A program made the translations under genes and the position numbers. The notes under the pieces are model-generated. The model did no database searches and had not been told where the DNA came from. It was given only the letters and a program-made list of their open reading frames with translations. 22,220 bases of DNA from Gammaproteobacteria bacterium (lineage in GTDB: Bacteria; Pseudomonadota; Gammaproteobacteria; PS1; Pseudothioglobaceae): assembly GCA_015658965.1 (NCBI GenBank), contig DQNX01000068.1:1-22220 (forward strand), given 5' to 3'. Shown one piece after another: positions 1 to 8,520 of the stretch; position 1 is the first letter of the stretch; the number at the start of each line of letters is the position of its first letter.

Positions 1-617
1 TGCGTATGGCACGCGAAGTTGTCTTATTTGAAAGTTTATTCAAAGCTAACAAGTGGACTTGGCTGTTTGGCTGGTTATTCCACTTTGGTTTATTACTGGT
101 TTTAATTCGCCACGTACGTTATTTTTGGCCAGGTGATCTACCTGAAATATTCTTACTGGTTCAGCCTTTTAAATATGCCGCCTTTGCAATGGTGATTGGT
201 TTAATTGGTTTAATAGGTCGTCGTATTTTTGTTGAACGCATTCGTTATATATCAGCACCTTCAGATTACTTAATGTTGGTTATGTTGCTTGTTATTGGTG
301 TGAGCGGTGCGGTGATGACATTTACCACAAACCATACAGATATAATCATGGTTAAAGAATTTGCTTCAGGCTTAATTACTTTTAATTGGTCAGATTTACC
401 CACTGAGGTGCATTTCTTAGTACATCTTTTCTTGGTATTTGTACTGATGGCAATTTTCCCAATTTCAAAATTACTGCACGTGCCTGGCATGTTCTTTAGC
501 CCAACACGTAACCAAGTAGATGATGCACGTAAGAAGCGTCACATCTCTGGTTGGGCGTTGAAGCAAGAGCAAGAGCGCGCAGTAAAATTAGAACAAACTT
601 TAGGCAAGGACGAATAA
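1..617 (+). CDS. dsrM: DsrM, cytochrome b subunit of DsrMKJOP (5' partial)
   Basis: Membrane cytochrome b (NarI-like) subunit of the DsrMKJOP complex, which exchanges electrons between the quinone pool and DsrK during sulfur oxidation. The frame is open to the left edge. The Met at position 6 aligns, from memory of Allochromatium DsrM, with an internal Met of longer homologues, so roughly 60 N-terminal residues probably lie outside the window. The visible 203 residues contain about four hydrophobic segments (near 20-35, 50-72, 87-106 and 133-155 counted from that Met). Candidate haem-b ligands are His26, His36, His136 and His140. The C-terminal tail is charged and cytoplasmic in character. 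dsrK starts 1 nt after the stop, so the two are almost certainly co-translated. Identity is secure from the sequence and the following dsrK-L-J-O-P order. Confidence 0.93.
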   Translation, partial: RMAREVVLFESLFKANKWTWLFGWLFHFGLLLVLIRHVRYFWPGDLPEIFLLVQPFKYAAFAMVIGLIGLIGRRIFVERIRYISAPSDYLMLVMLLVIGVSGAVMTFTTNHTDIIMVKEFASGLITFNWSDLPTEVHFLVHLFLVFVLMAIFPISKLLHVPGMFFSPTRNQVDDARKKRHISGWALKQEQERAVKLEQTLGKDE

Positions 618-618
618 T

Positions 619-2196
619 ATGGCTGCTCAAGAATTCGATATTCCGGTTTTACCGACTTATATAGAAATCCCTAAAATCAAAGAAGGGGCTATGGCAGGCG
701 ATGGCCCGTTTAAAGCTTCGAAAGAATTTCAAAACCCGCTTGGCTTTCCAGGTGAAAAAGTAGACAACTGGCAAGAAGTTGCCATTGCAAAAATGGGCGA
801 GCTTAAATCTAAGTATCGTTCAGTACAAGTCTTTTTAGATTCTTGTGTTAAGTGTGGTGCTTGTACTGATAAGTGTCATTATTTCTTAGGTTCATCTGAT
901 CCAAAGAATATGCCTGTTGCACGCCAAGATTTATTTAGAAGCGTGTATCGTCGTCACTTTACTTTTGCAGGTAAGCATTTCCCTAAATTAGTTGGTGCTA
1001 AAGAGCTAGACGATAAAATGCTGGACGATTGGTATAACTATTTCCATCAGTGTTCACAGTGTCGTCGTTGTTCTGTATTCTGCCCATATGGTATTGATAC
1101 AGCAGAGATTTCAATGGCTGCTCGTGAAGTGTTAGATGCGGTTGGTGTTGGGCAAAAATATTGTAATCAGATTTTAGGAAAAGCCATTACTATTGGTAAT
1201 AACCTTGGCTTGCCTGAGCCAGCATTACGCGATACATTACTCGATCTTGAAGAAGAAATTGAGGAAGAAACAGGGGTTGCTATTAAATATCCGTTAGACG
1301 TTAAAGGTGCTGAGATTCTACTCATCACCCCATCGGCTGACTTTTTTGCAGAGCCACATATTGACGGCCTTATAGGTTATGGTAAAGTTTTCCATCAAGA
1401 TGGCGTCAGCTGGACCATGAGTTCTTACGCCTCTGAGGGTGCAAACTTTGGTATGTTTATTGGTTCATACGATATTATGCGTAAAGCAGCACTTCGTATT
1501 CGCAAGGCAGCACTTGATTTAGAAGTATCTCGTGTGATGGTTGGTGAATGTGGCCATGCTTGGCGTGTTGCTTATAGTTTTTGGAATACTTTAACGGGTG
1601 TTGGTGCCGGTGCGACAGATGAATTTGGCTTAAAATTACAAAACCAATTAGACTCGCGTTACCCACAACCACAGCACATTATCGAATACACACACGATTT
1701 GATTCAGCGCGACAAGCTTAAGTTTGATAAGTCTGCAAATGATGATCGTACAGTTACTTTCCACGACTCGTGTAACGTTGCTCGTGCAACCAACATGGGT
1801 GGCATTCCAAACGGTCAGTTTATTCTTCCGCGTGAAGTGATTAAGGCAGTTTGTAATAATTATGTTGACATGGAACGCAGCACAATTAAAGAATCAACAT
1901 TTTGTTGTGGCGGCGGTGCCGGCATATTGACAGATGACTTGATGGAGATTCGTATTAAAGGTGCGATGCCAAGAATGCAAGCATTAAAAGAAGTAGAGAA
2001 GTCTGATGGTGTTAATACATTAGTAGCAATTTGTGCTATTTGTAAATCACAGTTCAGCAAAGTTTTACCAAAATTTGATTTTGATCCATACATGATTGTC
2101 AGTGCTCACCAGTTGGTGAGTGAAGCAATCATTTTAGACAAACCGCAAACAGATAATTCAGCTATGCAAGAAGCAGTTGAAGAAATAACAGAATAA
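619..2196 (+). CDS. dsrK: DsrK, HdrD-like Fe-S subunit of DsrMKJOP
   Basis: Cytoplasmic catalytic-type subunit of DsrMKJOP, related to heterodisulfide reductase HdrD. It is thought to exchange electrons with the DsrC trisulfide/disulfide. Two classical [4Fe-4S] motifs are visible: Cys76/79/82/86 and Cys145/148/151/155. The C-terminal half carries two CCG-type regions that bind the non-cubane cluster in HdrB/HdrD proteins: Cys311 (CGHAW), Cys385 (HDSCN), the Cys429-Cys430 pair followed by a Gly run, and Cys472/Cys475. The length of 525 aa is normal for the family. There is no strong Shine-Dalgarno sequence; the start lies 1 nt past the dsrM stop, which suggests translational coupling. No damage is seen. 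Confidence 0.96.
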   Translation: MAAQEFDIPVLPTYIEIPKIKEGAMAGDGPFKASKEFQNPLGFPGEKVDNWQEVAIAKMGELKSKYRSVQVFLDSCVKCGACTDKCHYFLGSSDPKNMPVARQDLFRSVYRRHFTFAGKHFPKLVGAKELDDKMLDDWYNYFHQCSQCRRCSVFCPYGIDTAEISMAAREVLDAVGVGQKYCNQILGKAITIGNNLGLPEPALRDTLLDLEEEIEEETGVAIKYPLDVKGAEILLITPSADFFAEPHIDGLIGYGKVFHQDGVSWTMSSYASEGANFGMFIGSYDIMRKAALRIRKAALDLEVSRVMVGECGHAWRVAYSFWNTLTGVGAGATDEFGLKLQNQLDSRYPQPQHIIEYTHDLIQRDKLKFDKSANDDRTVTFHDSCNVARATNMGGIPNGQFILPREVIKAVCNNYVDMERSTIKESTFCCGGGAGILTDDLMEIRIKGAMPRMQALKEVEKSDGVNTLVAICAICKSQFSKVLPKFDFDPYMIVSAHQLVSEAIILDKPQTDNSAMQEAVEEITE

Positions 2197-2214
2197 CAGT
2201 TAAGGAGAATTGAT

Positions 2215-4185
2215 ATGCAAAAAAATCCATACGGACAAACTTACAAGGGCGATAACCATACTTTCAGAATGTTTAAGGACGAAGGCGATGATTTAGGTAC
2301 AGTGCCATGGAACCAAAAGATTTTCCAAAATGACACCACTTATAAGTGTCCAACATATGTAGCTCAAACACCGCCTTGTCAAGGCTCATGCCCATCAGGC
2401 CACAATATTCGTGGTTGGTTAGATATCGTTCGTGGCATGGAAAAACCACCTGGAGATATTTCTTGGCAAGAGTACGCGTTTAAGCGCTCTACGGATGCCA
2501 ACCCATTCCCATCAATTATGGGTCGCGTTTGTCCAGCACCTTGTGAAGATGGTTGTAACCGTAACGAAGTGGAAGACACAATCGGCATTAATGCGGTCGA
2601 GCAATTCATTGGTGATAACGCCATAGAAGAAGGTTTTAAATTTAATTTCAATGCTGAGCCTACCGGTAAAAAAGTTGCAATCATCGGTGGTGGTTGTGGT
2701 GGTTTAACGGCTGCATTACAATTACGTAAGCAAGGTCATTCAGTTACTGTGTATGAAAAGTACGACCAATTAGGCGGTATGATGATGTACGGTATCCCAG
2801 ATTATCGTGTGCCACGTGACGTCTTAAAAAGCGAAATTGACCGCATTATCGAAACTGGTGTTGAGACGAAAATGAATACCAAGGTAGGAGTTGACGTCAC
2901 TATTGAAGAATTGGAAGAAGACTACGATGCTGTTTTATTTGCCCTAGGTGCAATGAGCGGTCGTTCATTACCAATTCCAGGTGGTGATGCGGCCAACTGT
3001 GTCTCTGGTGTAGCTTTCCTTGAGGCTTACAACCAAGGCCGCTTGCAGCATATTACTGGTAAAGTAATTTGTATTGGCGGTGGTGATACTTCTATTGACG
3101 TTGTCTCTGTTGCTCGTCGTTTGGGTAATATCACAAACGTGCCAGAAAAAGACAGACCAGAAAATATTATCTTTAACGATACGGCGCATGACGTGGTTGA
3201 TACTTCTAAGCGCCTAGGTGCCGATGTATTACTAACAACGCGCTCTACCATTGATAACATGCCAGCAGCACAAGAAGAAATTGACGATGCAAATCGTGAA
3301 GGTGTTGAAATTCAAGGGCAATTAAGCCCAATTGAAGTTATTAAAGGCGAAGATGGCCGTGCAATTGCATTGCGTTTTGTGCGTCTAGAAGAGGATGGCT
3401 CTACCCCAATTGAAGGCTCTGAATTTGACGTTGAGTGTGAATTAATTGTGCCAGCAATTGGTCAATCAGTTGACAACGAAGGCATTGACGGTTCATTCTT
3501 TAACGAGCGTGGTTTTATTGATGCGGACAGAAACTACCAAGTGCCTAATAAGCCAGGGTTCTTTGTTTGTGGTGATGTGGTTCGTCCACACTTATTAACC
3601 ACAGCCATTGGCCAAGCTGGTATTGTTGCTGAGAGTATTGGTGATTACCTTGCTGGTAAAGATCAATTGGCTCGACCTAAGGTTGACGTACATTATTTTG
3701 ACTTAATGGAAAAACTCAACGAGTGGGATTTGGCACCTTCTGGAGAATACGATTCAACTGGTACACCTGGTGAAGCGACAGATACTGCTGATTACGCCGT
3801 TCATAACTATGAAGACCGTTCATTTGCCTCTATCATTCCTCATACTGAGCTATTCTTAGGTCACTTTGATGAAGAAGATCGTAATAAACGTAATCATAAA
3901 ATGGTTAATGTTGATAACGTCTTGGGTAACTTTGATGAGCGCCTTATTGGTTACACCGCAGAAGAAGCACAAAAAGAAGCGGGGCGCTGTATGTCTTGTG
4001 GTTTATGTTTTGAGTGTGACAATTGTATAATGTATTGTCCTCAAGATGCGGTATTTAAAGTGAAGAAGGATGAGTCAACACTCGGTCGTTATGTTGACAC
4101 TGATTATGACAAGTGTATTGGTTGTCATATTTGTGCAGACGTTTGCCCAACTGGTTACATCCAAATGGGTCTGGGTAGCGATTAG
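2215..4185 (+). CDS. dsrL: DsrL, NAD(P)H:acceptor Fe-S flavoprotein partner of DsrAB
   Basis: Cytoplasmic iron-sulfur flavoprotein related to the glutamate synthase small subunit. In sulfur oxidisers it takes electrons from reverse sulfite reductase DsrAB and passes them to NAD(P)+. Domains in order: an N-terminal GltD-like Fe-S region with Cys clusters in the first ~125 residues; an FAD-binding dinucleotide fold with GGGCGG at about 158-163; an NAD(P)-binding fold with GGGD at about 287-290; and a C-terminal ferredoxin domain with Cys592/595/598/601/604/608 and Cys634/637/640/644. At 656 aa it is full length. A good ribosome site (AAGGAG) precedes the ATG. Its position between dsrK and dsrJ is the usual order in rDsr operons. 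The DsrL-1 subtype is inferred from that context only. Confidence 0.95.
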   Translation: MQKNPYGQTYKGDNHTFRMFKDEGDDLGTVPWNQKIFQNDTTYKCPTYVAQTPPCQGSCPSGHNIRGWLDIVRGMEKPPGDISWQEYAFKRSTDANPFPSIMGRVCPAPCEDGCNRNEVEDTIGINAVEQFIGDNAIEEGFKFNFNAEPTGKKVAIIGGGCGGLTAALQLRKQGHSVTVYEKYDQLGGMMMYGIPDYRVPRDVLKSEIDRIIETGVETKMNTKVGVDVTIEELEEDYDAVLFALGAMSGRSLPIPGGDAANCVSGVAFLEAYNQGRLQHITGKVICIGGGDTSIDVVSVARRLGNITNVPEKDRPENIIFNDTAHDVVDTSKRLGADVLLTTRSTIDNMPAAQEEIDDANREGVEIQGQLSPIEVIKGEDGRAIALRFVRLEEDGSTPIEGSEFDVECELIVPAIGQSVDNEGIDGSFFNERGFIDADRNYQVPNKPGFFVCGDVVRPHLLTTAIGQAGIVAESIGDYLAGKDQLARPKVDVHYFDLMEKLNEWDLAPSGEYDSTGTPGEATDTADYAVHNYEDRSFASIIPHTELFLGHFDEEDRNKRNHKMVNVDNVLGNFDERLIGYTAEEAQKEAGRCMSCGLCFECDNCIMYCPQDAVFKVKKDESTLGRYVDTDYDKCIGCHICADVCPTGYIQMGLGSD

Positions 4186-4214
4186 TTAGATTCATTTTAC
4201 GAGAGAGAAAATAT

Positions 4215-4604
4215 ATGTATCGTTTAGTAACTGTATTAATGGTTTTATTGGTGGGCAATGTTTTTGCTCATGGACACCCCGGCCATCCTAATCTTGGTGA
4301 AGAAGCCAGCAGTATTAAGGCTTCAGGCAAGATTTTTCACACCGATGGTCTTTCTGTTATTCGTATGATGCACCCTGAGTTTTTAAATCACAAACGTGAT
4401 AAAACGCTTAGAGAAGGTGTACGTACGAAAGAAGGCTCGCTTAAGGGTTGTGTAAATTGTCACGCCAATAAAGATAAAAAAACCAATCAATATTACTCAG
4501 TAAATGATAAAGATCAATTCTGCTCAACTTGCCATCAAAAGGTCAGCGTGAGTGTTGATTGTTTTAGTTGTCATCGTACAACGCCACGTAAAGGGACTAA
4601 ATAA
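4215..4604 (+). CDS. dsrJ: DsrJ, periplasmic triheme cytochrome c
   Basis: Periplasmic triheme cytochrome c subunit of DsrMKJOP. The N-terminus is an uncleaved or cleaved Sec signal (hydrophobic residues 4-18, AxA-like site near HGHPGH). Three CxxCH haem sites are visible: Cys79-Cys82-His83, Cys103-Cys106-His107 and Cys116-Cys119-His120. These six are the only cysteines in the 129-aa protein. In Allochromatium vinosum DsrJ an additional conserved cysteine (Cys46) is reported as a possible haem ligand, and I see no counterpart here (see findings). The stop overlaps the dsrO start by one base (TAATG), so the pair is translationally coupled. A GAGAGA-type ribosome site precedes the ATG. Confidence 0.95.
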   Translation: MYRLVTVLMVLLVGNVFAHGHPGHPNLGEEASSIKASGKIFHTDGLSVIRMMHPEFLNHKRDKTLREGVRTKEGSLKGCVNCHANKDKKTNQYYSVNDKDQFCSTCHQKVSVSVDCFSCHRTTPRKGTK

Positions 4605-5338
4605 TGAGTAAAACATTAAATCGTCGTGATTTTATTAAAACCAGTAGTGCGACTGCTGTCGGTGTTGCAACCATTGCGAGTGGTATTACTTTGACCACTT
4701 TTGCAGCGAATGCAAACGAAAATCCGGTTACCAATGCAAAGCGTTGGGGTATGTTGATTGATACCAATAAGCTAACGGAAGTCGAAATTGATGGCATGGT
4801 CAGTGCTTGTCAGCAAGAAAATGGCTGGGGTGGTGAAGTGCACTCAACGGGCGATCAAAAACCAACTTGGGTCAAGAAATTAAAAGTAAAAGATAAAGCC
4901 ACTGGTAGAATCACCAGCTTACCACTCATGTGTCAGCATTGTGAAGAGCCTCCTTGTGTGGACGTATGCCCGACTAACGCCTCAATGAAACGTGAAGACG
5001 GCATTGTTCTGGTAGATAAACACCTATGCATTGGTTGTCGTTATTGCATGATGGCTTGCCCGTACGATGCCCGTTCATTTGTACACGAAGATTTAACCGA
5101 TCAGCGTGAACACATGCCACGTGGTAAAGGCACAGTAGAGTCTTGTACTTTGTGTGTGCATAGAGTTGATAAAGGCGAAACACCCGCATGTGCAGCTAGT
5201 GTCAATAGTGATGCGGTTATCTTTGGTGATTTATACGACGCAACCAGCAAGATTAACCAAACATTGAAAAAAGTTCAAAGTACACAAATCAGAGCAGATT
5301 TAAACCTGAATACTGGTGTGCGTTATAGCGGCATTTAA
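4604..5338 (+). CDS. dsrO: DsrO, periplasmic Tat-exported ferredoxin-type subunit
   Basis: Periplasmic iron-sulfur subunit of DsrMKJOP that should pass electrons between DsrJ and the quinone-reactive membrane subunit DsrP. A twin-arginine signal is clear (NRRDFIK at 6-12, then a hydrophobic stretch to about residue 37). Ferredoxin motifs: Cys110/113/118/122, Cys142/145/148/152 and Cys181/184/196. The N-terminal motif typical of NrfC/PsrB relatives is reduced to a single Cys69, and the last cysteine of the final motif is replaced by Val200. The total of 12 cysteines fits three [4Fe-4S] clusters (see findings). The length is 244 aa. The gene is coupled to dsrJ by a one-base overlap and lies 23 nt before dsrP. 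Confidence 0.94.
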   Translation: MSKTLNRRDFIKTSSATAVGVATIASGITLTTFAANANENPVTNAKRWGMLIDTNKLTEVEIDGMVSACQQENGWGGEVHSTGDQKPTWVKKLKVKDKATGRITSLPLMCQHCEEPPCVDVCPTNASMKREDGIVLVDKHLCIGCRYCMMACPYDARSFVHEDLTDQREHMPRGKGTVESCTLCVHRVDKGETPACAASVNSDAVIFGDLYDATSKINQTLKKVQSTQIRADLNLNTGVRYSGI

Positions 5339-5361
5339 TAGTAGCAAAATTTAGGGATTTT

Positions 5362-6561
5362 ATGAACATTCGTTACGAAGAAACTCAGGGAAGAAGTTTA
5401 GGTTTTTATGCATTGATTGCTGGCTTGGGCGTGTTTATTTTAGCGGCATTAGGTGCTGTTTATTATATGGAACACCATGGTCATTATGTGACTGGTATGA
5501 GTAACCGTATTGTATGGGGCATACCTCATGTGTTTGCTTTGTTCTTAATTGTTGCGGCATCTGGCGCGTTAAATGTTGCTTCAATTGCCTCTGTTTTTAA
5601 TAAGAAAATGTACAAACCATTATCACGTTTATCTGGCCTGGTGGCGTTGGCACTATTGGCCGGTGGCTTGATGGTGTTAGTATTAGACTTAGGTCGTCCC
5701 GATCGTCTGATTATTGCAATGACTGAATATAACTTTAAATCAATTTTTGCTTGGAATATTATTTTATACAACGGCTTCTTTGTGATTGTTGCGGTGTATT
5801 TGTGGATGATGTTTGAACGTCGTATGAATAAGTTTACCTCTAAAGCTGGTTTGGCGGCATTCTCGTGGCGTTTGATTCTAACCACAGGTACAGGCTCTAT
5901 TTTTGGCTTTCTAGTGGCTAGGCAAGCTTATGACGCCGTTATCATGGCACCTATGTTTATCATTATGTCGTTTGCTTTTGGTTTGGCTTTCTTTATCTTA
6001 ATCTTAATGGCTAGCTATAAATGGACAGAGCGTCCGCTAGGCGACGCGGTGGTGAATCGCTTGGGCAGTCTTTTAGGTGTGTTTGTTGCAGTAGTCATGT
6101 ATTTTGTCGCGGTGAAGCATTTGGGTAATTTGTATTTAGCTGAAAACGCGGGTGTTGAAAACTTCATTCTATTTGATGGTGGTATTTACACGCAACTGTT
6201 TTGGCTGGGGCAAATCGTCTTAGGCGGTTTGATTCCAATGGCGTTGATTTATCATCCAGCACTTAAGGACAATCGTTCAACTCTAGGTTTGGCTTCAATT
6301 TTGGTGTTAATTGGCGGCGTGATTCAACTCTACATTATTATTGTCGGTGGTCAAGCTTATCCAATGGAGATGTTTCCAGGTAAAGAAATATTAGAGGGTT
6401 ATGGCGGTATTGCTGCTTACACACCTTCATTGCCTGAAATAATGCTTGGTGTGGGTGGTATTGCTGTGGCATTGATTGCCGTCACTTTCTTGGTGAAGAT
6501 TTTACCCTTCTTGCCTGAGAGTTTGGCCGATAAAGTCGCCGACTCTCATCAACAAGCTTAA
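5362..6561 (+). CDS. dsrP: DsrP, NrfD/PsrC-type quinone-interacting membrane subunit
   Basis: Integral membrane subunit of DsrMKJOP in the NrfD/PsrC family; it holds the quinone site and pairs with the periplasmic ferredoxin DsrO. The 399-aa protein has about ten hydrophobic spans spread from residue ~14 to ~390, with a polar His-rich loop (EHHGH) near residue 37. A short AGGGAT ribosome site precedes the ATG. There is no haem-binding CxxCH motif, as expected. It is the last gene of the membrane-complex set; dsrN follows after 22 nt. Confidence 0.94.
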   Translation: MNIRYEETQGRSLGFYALIAGLGVFILAALGAVYYMEHHGHYVTGMSNRIVWGIPHVFALFLIVAASGALNVASIASVFNKKMYKPLSRLSGLVALALLAGGLMVLVLDLGRPDRLIIAMTEYNFKSIFAWNIILYNGFFVIVAVYLWMMFERRMNKFTSKAGLAAFSWRLILTTGTGSIFGFLVARQAYDAVIMAPMFIIMSFAFGLAFFILILMASYKWTERPLGDAVVNRLGSLLGVFVAVVMYFVAVKHLGNLYLAENAGVENFILFDGGIYTQLFWLGQIVLGGLIPMALIYHPALKDNRSTLGLASILVLIGGVIQLYIIIVGGQAYPMEMFPGKEILEGYGGIAAYTPSLPEIMLGVGGIAVALIAVTFLVKILPFLPESLADKVADSHQQA

Positions 6562-6583
6562 TAAAAACATACTATACTGAGGC

Positions 6584-7948
6584 ATGCCCTCATCTATCTA
6601 TCTATCTGCTGCACACAAATCCTCAGGCAAGACAGTTGTCAGCCTAGGGTTGTGCGCAGCATTTAGAGAACAATCGCTAAACGTTCAAGCTTTTAAAAAA
6701 GGCCCAGATTATATCGATCCAATTTGGCTATCTCAAGCCAGTGGCAAGCAGTGTTATAACCTAGATTTTTACAACATGTCGGATGAGCAGATTATTGATC
6801 TGTATGAGCAACACGCCAGCCAAAGTGATTTAGCCATCATTGAAGGCAATAAAGGCCTATTTGACGGCATGAAGGTCGCTGGCGGTGATGCGAATGCAGA
6901 CCTTGCTAAATTGCTTAATATACCGGTTATTTTGGTTGTTGATGCGACGGGCATTACTCGGGGTGTTGCGCCATTGGTTAGTGGTTATCAAGCCTTCGAC
7001 AAAGAGGTTGATATTGCCGGAATTATTCTTAATAAAATAGCCGGTGATCGCCATGAGTCAAAGCTTGTTCAGGCAATTGAGTATTACACCGATATCCCTG
7101 TTTTGGGTGCGATTCGTCGCACTAAAGAGCTTATAATTGATGAGCGTCATTTAGGCCTAATGCCGGCTAATGAAACGCCCGAGTCACAAGTTTTTATCAA
7201 TCGTGCGGCAAAGCACATCGCTGATCAGGTAGATCTTGAAAAAATCAAGGGTTTAAATCGGAAAGTCATTAAGCCAAAAACAGTAAAATTTAGTATCGTC
7301 AAAAAATCTTTAACTGTTGCTGTCGCTAAAGACAGTGCCTTTGGTTTTTATTATCCAGACGATCTCAATGCGTTTGAATCTTTAGGGGTTGATTTGGTGT
7401 ATTTTGATACCTTGCAAGATGCGCAATTACCCAAGGCAGATGCTTTGTTTATTGGCGGTGGCTTCCCAGAGATGCAGCTCGAATCTTTATCAGCAAACCA
7501 ATCTTTATTAGCCGATATTAAGAGCAAAATTGAAGCGGGTTTGCCCACTTACGCTGAATGCGGTGGGCTGATGTATTTGAGTCGACAAATTACTCAACAA
7601 GGCAAATCACACAAAATGGTTGGCGTGATTGAAGCCGACACCTTGATGACGCCCAAGCCGATTGGCCGAGGTTATGTACAGCTATCGCCAACCAGTAAAC
7701 ACCCGTGGAGCAAGGTAGCTGGCCGTATCTATGCCCATGAATTTCATTATTCAAAGTTAGAAAATATCAACCCTAAAACCCATTATGCCTATGAGGTTTT
7801 ACGCGGTGTGGGTGTGGATAATAAACGCGACGGCATCTTAGTTCATCATCTACTGGCAACTTACTCACATCTTAGAAATGTTGGTGGCAACCACTGGGTC
7901 GAACAATTTGTAAATTTTATTAAAGACATTAAAAACAAAACAACATGA
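6584..7948 (+). CDS. dsrN: DsrN, glutamine-dependent siroheme amidase (CobB/CbiA-like)
   Basis: Homologue of cobyrinic acid a,c-diamide synthase. In dsr operons this family (DsrN) amidates siroheme to the siroamide cofactor of DsrAB. The N-terminal half is a P-loop amidoligase domain (SSGKT at 13-17). The C-terminal half is a class I glutamine amidotransferase domain with the nucleophile in AECGG (Cys326) and a downstream HEFHYS motif. The length is 454 aa. The alternative is a cobalamin-pathway CobB/CbiA, but the dsr context makes DsrN far more likely. A four-fold ATCT repeat lies in codons 3-8 (see findings). The stop overlaps the dsrR start by 4 nt. Confidence 0.9.
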   Translation: MPSSIYLSAAHKSSGKTVVSLGLCAAFREQSLNVQAFKKGPDYIDPIWLSQASGKQCYNLDFYNMSDEQIIDLYEQHASQSDLAIIEGNKGLFDGMKVAGGDANADLAKLLNIPVILVVDATGITRGVAPLVSGYQAFDKEVDIAGIILNKIAGDRHESKLVQAIEYYTDIPVLGAIRRTKELIIDERHLGLMPANETPESQVFINRAAKHIADQVDLEKIKGLNRKVIKPKTVKFSIVKKSLTVAVAKDSAFGFYYPDDLNAFESLGVDLVYFDTLQDAQLPKADALFIGGGFPEMQLESLSANQSLLADIKSKIEAGLPTYAECGGLMYLSRQITQQGKSHKMVGVIEADTLMTPKPIGRGYVQLSPTSKHPWSKVAGRIYAHEFHYSKLENINPKTHYAYEVLRGVGVDNKRDGILVHHLLATYSHLRNVGGNHWVEQFVNFIKDIKNKTT

Positions 7949-8277
7949 TTACAATTACCAAACGCGCTGCCGAAGAAATTGGCTTATCCACACAAAACCC
8001 AGATGCTCAAGGGTTAAACATTCGTTTTGCAGTTGACAAAACTGACGAAGGCTTTCAATATTTAATGGGCTTTGATGAGCGCTCAGGCAATGACATTCAC
8101 TTGGAATCTAACGGCATTGAATATGTACTGGCTTATTCTCAAAAAGAACTGCTGGAAGGCATGGTGGTGGATTTTGACGAAATCGACACTGAAAGTGGCT
8201 ATGGATTTATCTTTATGAATCCTAACGATCCTAATTACGAACCGCCTAAAGAGAGCGAGGCACCAGAAAAGTCTTAA
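7945..8277 (+). CDS. dsrR: DsrR, cysteine-free IscA-like protein
   Basis: A-type (IscA/HesB fold) protein of the dsr operon. DsrR is known to resemble IscA but to lack the cluster-binding cysteines; in A. vinosum it affects dsr expression after transcription. Here the 110-aa protein has no cysteine at all, while the A-type fold pattern is kept (N-terminal TITKRAAEEI, central VLAYSQKELLEG). The C-terminal tail is acidic and Pro/Glu-rich. The start (ATGA) overlaps the dsrN stop. It ends the + strand dsr series; no dsrS is present downstream. Confidence 0.88.
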   Translation: MITITKRAAEEIGLSTQNPDAQGLNIRFAVDKTDEGFQYLMGFDERSGNDIHLESNGIEYVLAYSQKELLEGMVVDFDEIDTESGYGFIFMNPNDPNYEPPKESEAPEKS

Positions 8278-8295
8278 AAACTTAAAGCCTTTCTT

Positions 8296-8352
8296 GTCAA
8301 TCAAAGATTGACTCACTTGGGTCTTGACGCTTTTTCTGACAACCAGAAAAAG
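8296..8352 (+). terminator. Tandem hairpins just after dsrR
   Basis: Two perfect inverted repeats lie 18 and 52 nt past the dsrR stop. The first is GTCAATC (8296-8302) with GATTGAC (8306-8312) and a 3-nt loop. The second is CTTTTTCTG (8330-8338) with CAGAAAAAG (8344-8352) and a 5-nt loop. Neither is followed by a clear T run on the + strand, so classical intrinsic termination is uncertain. They could instead stabilise the 3' end of the dsr transcript. Confidence 0.35.
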
Positions 8353-8454
8353 TATCCAAAAAGAGACCGTCCTAAAAACAAATCTTCATCGCTCCGATCT
8401 CATTGTACTAAATCTTAAAACCCACTTTGATTAAACAGTTAAGATTTTTAACAC

Positions 8455-8520
8455 GTCATTTGCTCTGAGCGTAGCGAGGAAATAATCTTGGGGTGCGATA
8501 AGAATGATTGGATTTTCTTT
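8455..8520. repeat. Probable decayed palindromic intergenic repeat
   Basis: The block begins with GTCATT, carries GAGCGTAGCGAGG and continues through an AATCTTGG stretch to GATTGGATT. This resembles, from memory, the widespread intergenic palindrome whose arms read like GTCATTGCGAGCGTAGCGAAG. The left arm is recognisable, but the expected right arm is not: it is replaced by a T-rich run. This is a single copy in this window, so repeat status is inferred only from resemblance. Confidence 0.35.

Noticed and set aside
6..617. Met at position 6 as the true dsrM start
   Set aside because: The frame is open to the window edge and known DsrM proteins have further N-terminal sequence before this Met.
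8083..8316. Minus-strand open frame of about 77 codons over the dsrR end
   Set aside because: It mostly lies antisense to dsrR, has no ribosome site and no recognisable motif; the N-terminal part falls in the hairpin region.
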